From Microcosmobacter mediterraneus (lineage in GTDB: Bacteria > Bacteroidota > Bacteroidia > Flavobacteriales > Flavobacteriaceae): DNA of 64,000 nt. The notes below the pieces were generated by a model that made no database searches, had not been told where the DNA came from, and was given only the letters and a program-made list of their open reading frames with translations. Location: assembly GCF_031846265.1 (NCBI RefSeq), contig NZ_JAVRIA010000001.1, positions 1-64,000 of the forward strand, given 5' to 3'. This document shows, in pieces, positions 7,845 through 15,622 of this stretch (positions are counted from its first letter, which is position 1; the number at the start of each line of letters is the position of its first letter). The position numbers and the translations under genes were made by a program.

Positions 7845-8588
7845 TTGCGTTATTTTATTGAGCTGAGTTATAAAGGAACTAATTATCATGGTTGGCAAAA
7901 TCAGCCAAATGCTATATCTTTACAAGAGGTTATAGAAAATGCTCTCTCTACTCTCCTCAATTCAAAAATTCCAATAGTAGGAGCTGGAAGAACTGATGCT
8001 GGCGTCCATGCCAGACAAATGTTTGCTCATTTTGATTTTGAAACAGAATTTGATTATAAACAATTAGTCTTTAAACTCAATTCGTATTTACCCAAGGATA
8101 TTGCAATTATAGATATTTTTCCTGTAGATAATGATACTCATGCACGTTTTAGCGCTACTGCAAGATCTTATATTTATAAAATAAGTAATGTAAAAAACCC
8201 TTTTAGCAATGAGTTATCTTACCAAATGCAATTACCTTTAAATATAGAAGCTATGAACATGGCTTGTAAAAAACTATTAGGTTATAAGGATTTTCAATGT
8301 TTTTCTAAGAGTAATACAGATGTAAAAACGTATAATTGTGATATTAAATATGCCTTATGGACTCAAAAAGATTCAGAATTAGAATTTAAAATTGAAGCTG
8401 ATCGTTTTTTGAGAAATATGGTACGTGCAATAGTCGGAACTTTACTTAACATTGGTTTAGGTAAATTAGAAGTAAATGATTTAGATAGGATTTTAGAATC
8501 AAAAAATAGAAGTGAAGCAGGTTATTCGGTTCCAGCTCATGGATTATATTTAACTAAAGTAAACTACCCAGAATCTATTAAAACATAA
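7845..8588 (+). CDS. truA: tRNA pseudouridine(38-40) synthase
   Basis: TruA isomerises uridines 38-40 in the anticodon arm of many tRNAs. The catalytic Asp is D51 in GRTDAGVHA, and the RFLRNMVRAIVGTLLNIG segment near residue 185-200 and the VPAHGLYL ending are family signatures. Length (247) is usual. The start codon is TTG at 7845 (TTG CGT TAT TTT), giving MRYFIELSYKGTNYHGWQ, which is exactly the family start; there is no usable ATG nearby. The stop is directly followed, one base later, by the ATG of the ABC exporter, so the two genes are coupled. Confidence 0.95.
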   Translation: MRYFIELSYKGTNYHGWQNQPNAISLQEVIENALSTLLNSKIPIVGAGRTDAGVHARQMFAHFDFETEFDYKQLVFKLNSYLPKDIAIIDIFPVDNDTHARFSATARSYIYKISNVKNPFSNELSYQMQLPLNIEAMNMACKKLLGYKDFQCFSKSNTDVKTYNCDIKYALWTQKDSELEFKIEADRFLRNMVRAIVGTLLNIGLGKLEVNDLDRILESKNRSEAGYSVPAHGLYLTKVNYPESIKT

Positions 8589-8589
8589 T

Positions 8590-10356
8590 ATGGCAAAAGA
8601 GAAAACGAGTGTGTTTGATGTAACACTTTTTAAACGCTTATTAAAGTTTATTAAGCCCTACAAAACTGTATTTATTGGATCTTTATTTTTAGTGGTAGGA
8701 CTTGCCATTTTTGGTGCTTTACGACCATATATATTACAGCAGGCAATTGATGTAAAAATAAAAGAGAAGATATACGATGGTTTCCTATTATATATGGCTG
8801 TTATGGTCGGCTTGTTGATTTTAGAAGTTATTTTTCAACTCCTTTTTATTTATTATGCCAATTGGCTTGGGCAAAGTGTTGTAAAAGATATAAGAGTTAA
8901 ACTTTTTGACCACATGCTCGCTTTTAAAATGAAATACTATAACGATTCTTCTGTTGGTGTGCTCATTACTAGAGCAGTTACAGATATGGAGCGTATTGCA
9001 GATATTTTTGGACAAGGCTTATTTATGATATTTAGTGATATCCTAAAAATGTTGGTAGTTGGAGCTATTATGTTAGTTATGAATGTAAAGCTTAGCCTTA
9101 TTGTTTTTACTACGCTTCCCATCATCATCTTTGCAACTAAGATTTTTCAGAAGTATATGAAAAAGGCTTTTGAAGATGTAAGAACAGAAGTATCCAATCT
9201 AAATTCTTTTGTACAAGAACGTGTTACAGGAATGAAAATATTACAGTTGTTCACCAGAGAAAATACAGAGTATAAAAAGTTTAAAGCTATAAATGAGCGT
9301 CATAAAAAAGGTTGGCTAAAAACAGTTTGGTATAACTCTATTTTTTTTCCAATTGCTGAATTGTTATCCTCTTTAACCTTAGGTGCAGTTGTTTGGTTTG
9401 GTGGATTGAGTGCGGTTACTTCTGGTATAGCTACAGAAGGACAATTATTTGCCTTTGTAATGATGATTCCTATGATGTTTAGACCATTAAACCAAATAGC
9501 TAATAAGTTTAACACACTACAAATGGGTATGGTTGCCGCAGATCGTGTCTTTAAAGTATTGGATACTACATCTCAGATAGATGATTCTGGACATAAAGAA
9601 AAAGCACAATTTCGTGGTGATATAGCATTTAAAGATGTTAGATTTTCTTATGTAAAAAACGAAGAAGTTTTAAAAGGCATCTCTTTTGAAGCTAAAACAG
9701 GAGAGACTATTGCTATTGTTGGCGCTACTGGAGCAGGAAAGTCTACCATAATTAATTTATTGAATCGTTTTTATGATATAGATTCGGGTGAAATTGCTAT
9801 TGATAACCAAAATATTAAAGATTTTACTTTAACTTCATTAAGATCTCAGATTGCTGTTGTATTGCAAGATGTATTTCTTTTTGCTGATACTATTATGAGT
9901 AATATAACGCTTAATGATACTTCAATCTCTAGAGAGCAAGTCATTAATGCTTCAAAGGAAATAGGTATTCATGACTTTATATCTTCCTTGCCAAATGGTT
10001 ATGATTACAATGTGAAAGAGCGTGGTGTTATGCTCTCATCAGGTCAGCGCCAGCTTATTTCATTTTTAAGAGCTTATGTTACTAATCCCAGTATTTTAGT
10101 TCTGGATGAAGCTACTTCTTCCGTAGATTCGTATTCAGAACAATTAATTCAAGATGCTACAGATAAAATTACAACAGGAAGAACCTCAATAATTATAGCT
10201 CATCGTTTAGCTACTATTCAGAAAGCAGATAAAATTATTGTCATGGATGCAGGTAAAATTGTAGAGCAAGGCACACATAATGAGCTTCTTAAAAAAGAGG
10301 ATGGTTATTACAGAAATTTATATGAAGTACAATTTTTAAAGGCTGATGTAGCTTAA
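8590..10356 (+). CDS. MsbA-like ABC exporter (fused permease/ATPase)
   Basis: A half-transporter of 588 residues: six membrane helices in residues about 20-310 (type IV exporter fold) followed by a nucleotide-binding domain. The NBD shows Walker A GATGAGKST, Q-loop VLQDVFLFA, signature LSSGQRQ (a variant of LSGGQ), Walker B ILVLDEATS and the switch His in IIAHRLAT. It would work as a homodimer in the inner membrane. Family members export lipids, lipid-linked sugars or drugs; the substrate cannot be read from the sequence. It is the second gene of a truA operon and its last four bases overlap the convergent DUF3667 gene. The second-position Ser of LSSGQ is common in flavobacterial homologues and need not impair activity. 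Confidence 0.92.
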   Translation: MAKEKTSVFDVTLFKRLLKFIKPYKTVFIGSLFLVVGLAIFGALRPYILQQAIDVKIKEKIYDGFLLYMAVMVGLLILEVIFQLLFIYYANWLGQSVVKDIRVKLFDHMLAFKMKYYNDSSVGVLITRAVTDMERIADIFGQGLFMIFSDILKMLVVGAIMLVMNVKLSLIVFTTLPIIIFATKIFQKYMKKAFEDVRTEVSNLNSFVQERVTGMKILQLFTRENTEYKKFKAINERHKKGWLKTVWYNSIFFPIAELLSSLTLGAVVWFGGLSAVTSGIATEGQLFAFVMMIPMMFRPLNQIANKFNTLQMGMVAADRVFKVLDTTSQIDDSGHKEKAQFRGDIAFKDVRFSYVKNEEVLKGISFEAKTGETIAIVGATGAGKSTIINLLNRFYDIDSGEIAIDNQNIKDFTLTSLRSQIAVVLQDVFLFADTIMSNITLNDTSISREQVINASKEIGIHDFISSLPNGYDYNVKERGVMLSSGQRQLISFLRAYVTNPSILVLDEATSSVDSYSEQLIQDATDKITTGRTSIIIAHRLATIQKADKIIVMDAGKIVEQGTHNELLKKEDGYYRNLYEVQFLKADVA

Positions 10357-11165
10357 TTAACTGAAGTACTATCTTTCAACGCTCTTTGTGCTTCAATCAT
10401 TTGTTCCATATCACCATTTAGGTACATAAGTACTCCAACTAAAATACTAAAGAGTACAAACGCAACTGTAAGCACACCTAAGAATAGTATTGTTCGTAAT
10501 GCGATTTGTCCTGTACTGAGTTTATAAATGCGCTTTAAACTATATATATAATAAAAGAATTGTATAGGTAAAACTACCATTCCTAAAGTTGTAAAAGACA
10601 TTAAGTCTAATGGAATTACTATTGCTGTTAGTACTGCCAAACAAATAGATATTTGTGCTTGGGTATAAATAAAGATTACCAAGGTTTCTACATAGTTAAA
10701 TAACTTAGTACCTAGAAAAACCACTCTTGCCATTAAGGCATAAATTGGAATATATAGCATAATCACCAGCGATTGATAATCATTACTGAATTTATAGATC
10801 TTTTCAAACATTGCTTGTTGTTGCTGGCCTATAGCAGTAGACGTATCATAAAACGTGATATCGGTTTGAAATTTCTGAATAATAAAGATTTGAATACCAG
10901 AAATCGTAAGTGCCAATGCGAAATAGCTAAACACATTAACATATCGTTTTCTTACACCATTAATATAGCCAACGATAACCTCTTCAGGTTTTATAAATAA
11001 ATCAATAAATGTTCTAAGAAGTTTATTGTCATAGTTAAAGAAGGTTTCACTAACATGTTCAAATAAGTTTTTGAAAGTTAGCCTGTTTCTAATGATTTTC
11101 CCTCCACAGAGATTACAGTATTCGCTGCCATCAATTAATATATTATTACAATTCTTACAAGTCAT
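10353..11165 (-). CDS. DUF3667 zinc-ribbon membrane protein (copy 2)
   Basis: The N-terminus carries a four-Cys zinc ribbon (C3, C6, C17, C20). It is followed by the DUF3667 segment (NRLTFKNLF...FNYDNKLLRTFIDLFIKPEEVIVGYINGVRKRYVNVFSY) and then about five membrane helices over residues 75-260. Paralogous to the gene immediately upstream (11162-11938), with the same N-terminal architecture. Its start overlaps the stop of that gene by 4 bp (ATGA), so the pair is translationally coupled and continues the folP-cdaA operon. The function of DUF3667 is unknown. Its cotranscription with a c-di-AMP synthase gene suggests, as inference only, a role in the same signalling or envelope process. Confidence 0.78.
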   Translation of the reverse strand: MTCKNCNNILIDGSEYCNLCGGKIIRNRLTFKNLFEHVSETFFNYDNKLLRTFIDLFIKPEEVIVGYINGVRKRYVNVFSYFALALTISGIQIFIIQKFQTDITFYDTSTAIGQQQQAMFEKIYKFSNDYQSLVIMLYIPIYALMARVVFLGTKLFNYVETLVIFIYTQAQISICLAVLTAIVIPLDLMSFTTLGMVVLPIQFFYYIYSLKRIYKLSTGQIALRTILFLGVLTVAFVLFSILVGVLMYLNGDMEQMIEAQRALKDSTSVN

Positions 11166-11938
11166 TGTATAGGTTTAAATAGTTCAGGATGAAGCATACC
11201 ATAGACTATACCTACTGCAAATACAAGTATTGTAATAATAAGTATTTGCATAATTAGAGCCAAAAGAATCCTAAAAAACGAGTTCAGAATAGACATATCA
11301 TAGATTTTCATAAAACCATAAATCACATAACCATAACTAAATAAAGATGTAAATGTTATTAACCAGGTGAAAGGTAATCCTAAACTTAAGCCTACAATAG
11401 TTATTAAAGCTGTAGTAATTGTATATTGAGATGTTATGTAAATATTCATAACAATATGCTCTGTAAAATTATAATTCTTGTTACCAGAAAATAATAAATA
11501 GGTGAAAAAAGCGAGAATAGGAAGGGTTACTATTGTTATTATACCTAAATAATCAAAAACATATTCATTAATTTTTGCATTAAACTCATCAATTTGAGCA
11601 TTTCCAGTTTGTGTAAAATCGGTTGTCATTACTTCAGGAAAGAACTCTTTGAAAATTAAGAATTGAAACCCTAAAAGTGTAATAGATAAAGCGAGATAAG
11701 GAATAGCATCTACATATTTTTTTCTTAAGCCTTCAATGTATCCAACGATAACATTCTGTGGTTTAATTAATAAATCAATAAATGTTCTAATTAATTTATT
11801 GTCTAAACTCAAGAACTCTCGATTTAGTTGGGCAAATAAAGTTTTTAGTGTCAGTCTATTTCTAATAACTCTTGCACCACATTGAGGACAATAACGTTCA
11901 TTGCTTAAAGCTGTATTACAATTTTCACAGATCATCAA
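11162..11938 (-). CDS. DUF3667 zinc-ribbon membrane protein (copy 1)
   Basis: Same plan as its downstream neighbour: zinc ribbon with C4, C7, C17 and C20, a conserved linker (NRLTLKTLF...LSLDNKLIRTFIDLLIKPQNVIVGYIEGLRKKYVDAIPYLAL), then four to five membrane helices. The conserved block L-[IL]-R-T-F-I-D-L shared by both copies, followed by KP and VIVGYI, shows recent duplication within the operon, while the membrane parts have diverged strongly. Its start overlaps the cdaA stop by 4 bp. An initiator ATG directly precedes the chosen one (MMICENC). I infer an inner-membrane protein with a cytoplasmic zinc ribbon; no enzymatic motif is visible. Confidence 0.78.
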   Translation of the reverse strand: MMICENCNTALSNERYCPQCGARVIRNRLTLKTLFAQLNREFLSLDNKLIRTFIDLLIKPQNVIVGYIEGLRKKYVDAIPYLALSITLLGFQFLIFKEFFPEVMTTDFTQTGNAQIDEFNAKINEYVFDYLGIITIVTLPILAFFTYLLFSGNKNYNFTEHIVMNIYITSQYTITTALITIVGLSLGLPFTWLITFTSLFSYGYVIYGFMKIYDMSILNSFFRILLALIMQILIITILVFAVGIVYGMLHPELFKPIQ

Positions 11939-12717
11939 CTGAGGTCATTTTTAATTTTTTCAATGAGCTCTGTAGTATCTTTATATAACTCAAATTCGCC
12001 ATTTTTAATGTAAGAGGTCTGTCCTGTTTCTTCACTAACAACAATAGCTAAAGCATCTGTTTTTTCTGTTATGCCAATGGCTGCTCTATGTCGCAACCCA
12101 AAACGTTGCGGAATATTTTTCTCATTATTTACTGGTAAAATAACACGTGTGGCTTTTATTGTGTTATTATCAATGATAACAGCACCATCATGTAAAGGGC
12201 TATTTTTAAAAAAAATACTTTCAATGATAGCTTGCGAGACATTCATATTAGTTTCATCACCAGTTCCGGTTAAAAAATCCAAGTTATTATTACGTTCTAA
12301 TACCATGAGAGCACCAGTATTTGTTATTCCCATCTTCATACAAGCTGCTATGATAGCATCAACATCTGTTTCGGTTTCAACTACTTTATTCACAAAGTTA
12401 AAACGCTTAAAAAAGCCACTTCTATTACCAATATTTGTGGAGCCTACCATAAGAAGGAATTTTCGTATTTCGGGTTGGAAAACAACAATAAGAGCAATAA
12501 TTCCTACTTTAATAAATCCATCAAAAATACGATTAAGCATGTGCATATCTAGTAAATCTGTAATCCACCAAACACCATATATCACTAAAATACCAATGAA
12601 AATATTAACAGCAACTGTACCTCTTATAAGCTTATAGACATAGTACATAAGGATTGCGACCAAGAATACATCAATGAAATCTATAACCTGGAAATCTAAA
12701 AAGTTGAAGTTGTCCAA
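11935..12717 (-). CDS. cdaA: Diadenylate cyclase CdaA
   Basis: This membrane enzyme makes cyclic di-AMP from two ATP. Three N-terminal helices (about residues 12-30, 36-53 and 68-82) anchor the DAC domain. The catalytic DGA motif is D177-G178-A179 (LHDGAVII) and the RHR motif is at 209-211 (GLRHRAAIGI). The length of 260 is typical of CdaA/YbbP. It follows folP by about 48 bp and runs into two DUF3667 genes with 4-bp overlaps. The usual Firmicutes partners cdaR and glmM are absent, so regulation of this cyclase must differ. c-di-AMP generally controls potassium and osmolyte balance; its targets in flavobacteria are not apparent here. Confidence 0.95.
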   Translation of the reverse strand: MDNFNFLDFQVIDFIDVFLVAILMYYVYKLIRGTVAVNIFIGILVIYGVWWITDLLDMHMLNRIFDGFIKVGIIALIVVFQPEIRKFLLMVGSTNIGNRSGFFKRFNFVNKVVETETDVDAIIAACMKMGITNTGALMVLERNNNLDFLTGTGDETNMNVSQAIIESIFFKNSPLHDGAVIIDNNTIKATRVILPVNNEKNIPQRFGLRHRAAIGITEKTDALAIVVSEETGQTSYIKNGEFELYKDTTELIEKIKNDLS

Positions 12718-12765
12718 AAGCTTTTGCTATTTCTGTAAATTTAAAAAAATATGATTAATAATTAA

Positions 12766-13605
12766 CTACTGGTTATGCAATGCATTATAAAGGGTGACAC
12801 ATTCCATGGCTTCTTTGACATCATGTACACGTAAAATCGATGTACCTTTCTCTAACGCAACCATATTTAGAGCTGTAGTTCCGTTTAAAGCCTCATTTGC
12901 GGAAAATTCTAAAGTATTATAAATCATTGATTTTCTAGAAATTCCAGAGAGGATAGGAAGATCCAAGCTTTTAAAGAGCTCAAGGTGGTTTAAGAGCTCA
13001 AAATTTTGAGCTTTGGTTTTAGCAAACCCAAAGCCTGGATCACATATTATATCAATAATACCATAAGATTTGGCTTTAGTAATGCGTTCAGAAAAATAGA
13101 ACAGTATATCTTTTATTAAATCGTTATAATCCGTAAGAGTTTGCATGGTTTGTGGTGTGCCTCTCATGTGCATCATAATATAAGGCACCTTAAATTTAGC
13201 AATAGTGGAGAGCATGTTATTATCTAGTAATCCTGCAGAAATATCATTGATTATTGCAGCTCCAGCCTCGATACATTGTTTAGCAATTGAACTCCTAAAG
13301 GTATCGATAGAAATAACAATTTCAGGGAAACTATTGACTACCAAGTTAACAACTGATAGTATGCGACGCATCTCTTCATCTTCGCTAACATGTTTAGCAT
13401 TTGGTTTAGAACTGTAAGCTCCAATATCTATAAAAGTAGCACCATCTTCAAGCATTTTATCCACCTGTCTCATCACAGATGAAGAATTTCTAAAGCGTCC
13501 ACCATCGTAAAACGAATCTGGAGTAAGGTTTAAAATACCCATTACTTTAGGTGTGCTAAAATCAATAAGTCTACCGTTACAATTTATGGTTTTCAATTGG
13601 TACAA
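12766..13605 (-). CDS. folP: Dihydropteroate synthase
   Basis: FolP joins p-aminobenzoate to hydroxymethyl-dihydropterin pyrophosphate in folate synthesis. Conserved pieces are VMGILNLTPDSFYDGG (residues 21-36, pyrophosphate loop), DIGAYSSKP (usually DIGGxSTRP), the NDISAG strand, MHMRGTPQTMQ, DPGFGFAKT, and RVHDVKE at the end. The length of 279 is normal. It is the first gene of the folP-cdaA-DUF3667-DUF3667 minus-strand operon and is divergent from the DUF1599 gene, with about 117 bp in between. GAYSSKP instead of GGxSTRP is the normal form in flavobacteria as I recall it, not a defect. Confidence 0.95.
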   Translation of the reverse strand: MYQLKTINCNGRLIDFSTPKVMGILNLTPDSFYDGGRFRNSSSVMRQVDKMLEDGATFIDIGAYSSKPNAKHVSEDEEMRRILSVVNLVVNSFPEIVISIDTFRSSIAKQCIEAGAAIINDISAGLLDNNMLSTIAKFKVPYIMMHMRGTPQTMQTLTDYNDLIKDILFYFSERITKAKSYGIIDIICDPGFGFAKTKAQNFELLNHLELFKSLDLPILSGISRKSMIYNTLEFSANEALNGTTALNMVALEKGTSILRVHDVKEAMECVTLYNALHNQ

Positions 13606-13722
13606 GATTCTAAAATTTCAATTCAAAGTAGTACTATATTCTGTTAAATCTTGAATTTAGAACTAAGAACTTTGAACTCTTAACTATTTATGCGAAATTT
13701 ACGGAAATTTAAAGAGATTTAG

Positions 13723-14268
13723 ATGCAAGATACTTCAAAACAGTATGATGCTGTTATAAAGACCTGTAGAGATTTGTTTACCAAAAAAATGAAAGATTAT
13801 GGCTGTGCTTGGCGTATATTAAGACTTCCTTCATTAACGGATCAAATATTCATCAAAGCTCAACGTATAAGAGGATTGCAACAAAATGATGTGCATAAAG
13901 TGGACGAAGGTCAGGAAAGTGAATTTATAGGTATTATTAATTATTGCATCATGGCTCTTATACAACTAAAAAAGGGTGTTGTTGAGCAACCAGATTTAAC
14001 TTTAAACCAAGCTATTGAATTTTATGATGTAGTAGTGGCAACTACTAAACAACTTATGGAAGATAAAAATCATGATTATGGTGAGGCTTGGCGAGATATG
14101 CGTGTAAGTTCGTTAACCGATCTAATCCTTCAGAAATTATTACGTGTAAAGCAAATTGAAGATAATGCAGGTAAGACTATAGTAAGTGAAGGTATTGATG
14201 CTAATTATCAGGATATGATAAATTATGCAGTTTTTGCCATGATTCATTTAAAAGAAGAAAAAAACTAG
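13723..14268 (+). CDS. DUF1599 protein with internal duplication
   Basis: The 181-residue protein is two copies of one helical module. The first is about residues 5-75 (DLFTKKMKDYGCAWRILRLPSLTDQIFIKAQRI) and the second about 105-178 (QLMEDKNHDYGEAWRDMRVSSLTDLILQKLLRV). The shared core K-x-x-D-Y-G-x-A-W-R-x-x-R-x-x-S-L-T-D defines DUF1599, also called nucleotide modification associated domain 1 because a relative occurs in phage base-modification clusters. There is no phage or modification context here. In flavobacteria it sits next to folP, as in this window; its role is unknown and could be in pterin/nucleotide metabolism. Confidence 0.85.
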   Translation: MQDTSKQYDAVIKTCRDLFTKKMKDYGCAWRILRLPSLTDQIFIKAQRIRGLQQNDVHKVDEGQESEFIGIINYCIMALIQLKKGVVEQPDLTLNQAIEFYDVVVATTKQLMEDKNHDYGEAWRDMRVSSLTDLILQKLLRVKQIEDNAGKTIVSEGIDANYQDMINYAVFAMIHLKEEKN

Positions 14269-14330
14269 TTTGTCATTCCCACTAATGCGGAATCCTTATA
14301 GTACTAATAATTAATTAGATTAAAATAGCG

Positions 14331-14392
14331 GTCACTGAGGCTCTCGAAGTGACTGTAAATTAAATTAATGTGGCTTCGAGAGCCTCAGCCAC
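14331..14392. repeat. Palindromic intergenic repeat pair
   Basis: Two 23-bp units in inverted orientation (14331-14353 and 14370-14392) share the core GAGGCTCTCGA. Unit one has ends GTCACT/AGTGAC; unit two has ends GTGGCT/AGCCAC. Each unit is itself flanked by self-complementary 6-mers, and the pair forms a long hairpin over a 16-nt loop. A decayed TGTCATTCCC...GCGGAATCC palindrome lies just upstream at 14271-14295. Confidence 0.75.
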
Positions 14393-14401
14393 AAATGATT
14401 T

Positions 14402-15496
14402 ATGAAATATATAGTTCAAATAAGCAGAATATTCGTCGGTGTATTATTTATTATCTCAGGTTTTATAAAGCTTAATGATCCTTTAGGGTTCTCATACAAG
14501 CTTCAAGAATACTTTGGTGCTGATGTTTTAAACCTAACGTTTTTAGAACCTTTTGCTCTAGGAATCTCAGTATTTGTTGTGATTTTTGAAGTTGTTCTTG
14601 GTATGTTTCTTTTACTTGGATATAAACCAAAATTTACGATTTGGAGTTTATTGGGTATGATTGTATTCTTTACATTTTTAACGTTTTATTCAGCGTATTT
14701 TGATAAGGTAAAGGATTGTGGGTGTTTTGGAGATGCTCTAAAATTAACGCCATGGGAAAGCTTTACAAAAGATCTGATATTGTTAGTGCTAATACTTATA
14801 ATATTTGCTGGTAGAAAACATATTAAACCCATCTTTGGAAAGCTAGGTTTAAGCGTTACAGCATTGGTAAGTTTTATTGCTTGTTTAGGGTTTGCTTATT
14901 ATGTGCTTATGCATTTACCTGCTATAGATTTTAGAGCCTATAAAATTGGTAATAACATTACTGAAGGCATGAGTACACCAGAAAATGCGGCAAAGCCAGT
15001 GTTAGAGTATACCTGGACATTTAATGTTAATGGCGAGGAACAAGAATTTGTTACCAATGGCAGTTATCCTAGTGTTGATGGTGAGTATGTAGGTGTAGAA
15101 ACTAAAACTTTAGATGAAGGCTATATTCCACCAATCCAAGATTTTTCGATAGAGTCTTTAGAAGAAGATTTAACACAAGACTATTTATATAAAGAAAATC
15201 TCATTATAGTTGCCATGTATGCTATTGATAAAGCAGAAGAGGAAGGCTTGCAAAAGTTAAAAGCATTCACGGATTCTGCAATTAGTAAAGACTATGTAGT
15301 AATCGGATTATCGTCTTCAGGTGAAGATGCTAAAATCTATCTAAAAGAAGAATACAATTTAAATTTTGATACGTACCTCTGTGATGAAAAAGCTATTAAA
15401 ACTATAGTGCGCTCTAATCCAGGAATAGTTATATTGAATAAAGGTACTGTTATAAATAAAGCACATTGGAACGATATTGAAGATCTAGAATTGTAA
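14402..15496 (+). CDS. DoxX/MauE-type membrane protein with C-terminal thioredoxin-like part
   Basis: Residues about 1-170 contain five membrane helices with the DoxX/MauE pattern (SGFIKLNDPLGFSYKLQEYF near the start and the Cys pair DCGCFGDALK near residue 103-112). Residues about 185-364 are soluble and look like a degenerate thioredoxin fold without a CxxC motif (LIIVAMYAIDKAEEEGLQKL...GIVILNKGTVINKAHW). This matches the BT_3928 family of Bacteroidota. MauE relatives take part in disulfide handling in the periplasm, and the DCGC motif supports a redox role here; this is inference. It is preceded by a hairpin-forming repeat and followed by a 7-bp tandem repeat. Confidence 0.82.
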   Translation: MKYIVQISRIFVGVLFIISGFIKLNDPLGFSYKLQEYFGADVLNLTFLEPFALGISVFVVIFEVVLGMFLLLGYKPKFTIWSLLGMIVFFTFLTFYSAYFDKVKDCGCFGDALKLTPWESFTKDLILLVLILIIFAGRKHIKPIFGKLGLSVTALVSFIACLGFAYYVLMHLPAIDFRAYKIGNNITEGMSTPENAAKPVLEYTWTFNVNGEEQEFVTNGSYPSVDGEYVGVETKTLDEGYIPPIQDFSIESLEEDLTQDYLYKENLIIVAMYAIDKAEEEGLQKLKAFTDSAISKDYVVIGLSSSGEDAKIYLKEEYNLNFDTYLCDEKAIKTIVRSNPGIVILNKGTVINKAHWNDIEDLEL

Positions 15497-15561
15497 GTGT
15501 TAAGAGCAAGTTATAAGTTGATAAATAAGAAGTGGTAAATTTTAAATATAAAGAACAATTT

Positions 15562-15622
15562 CATCTAACATCTAACATCTAACATCTAACATCTAACATC
15601 TAACATCTAACATCTAACATCT
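15562..15622. repeat. Heptanucleotide tandem repeat (CATCTAA)8.7
   Basis: Eight perfect copies of CATCTAA followed by a partial CATCT, 61 bp in all, with no internal mismatch. The next base begins the sequence GCTAAACTAC, so the repeat runs into the presumed start codon of the ABC permease (CTG at 15621-15623). A perfect array of a unit length not divisible by 3 is prone to slipped-strand change. The repeat contains stop codons in all plus-strand frames once three units are read, so it must be untranslated leader and not coding. Confidence 0.95.

Noticed and set aside
12071..12637. 188-codon plus-strand frame opposite cdaA
   Set aside because: cdaA carries all conserved motifs in the other frame, and the opposite product has no recognisable features.
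15562..15622. CRISPR array
   Set aside because: Units are 7 bp with no spacers; it is a simple tandem repeat.
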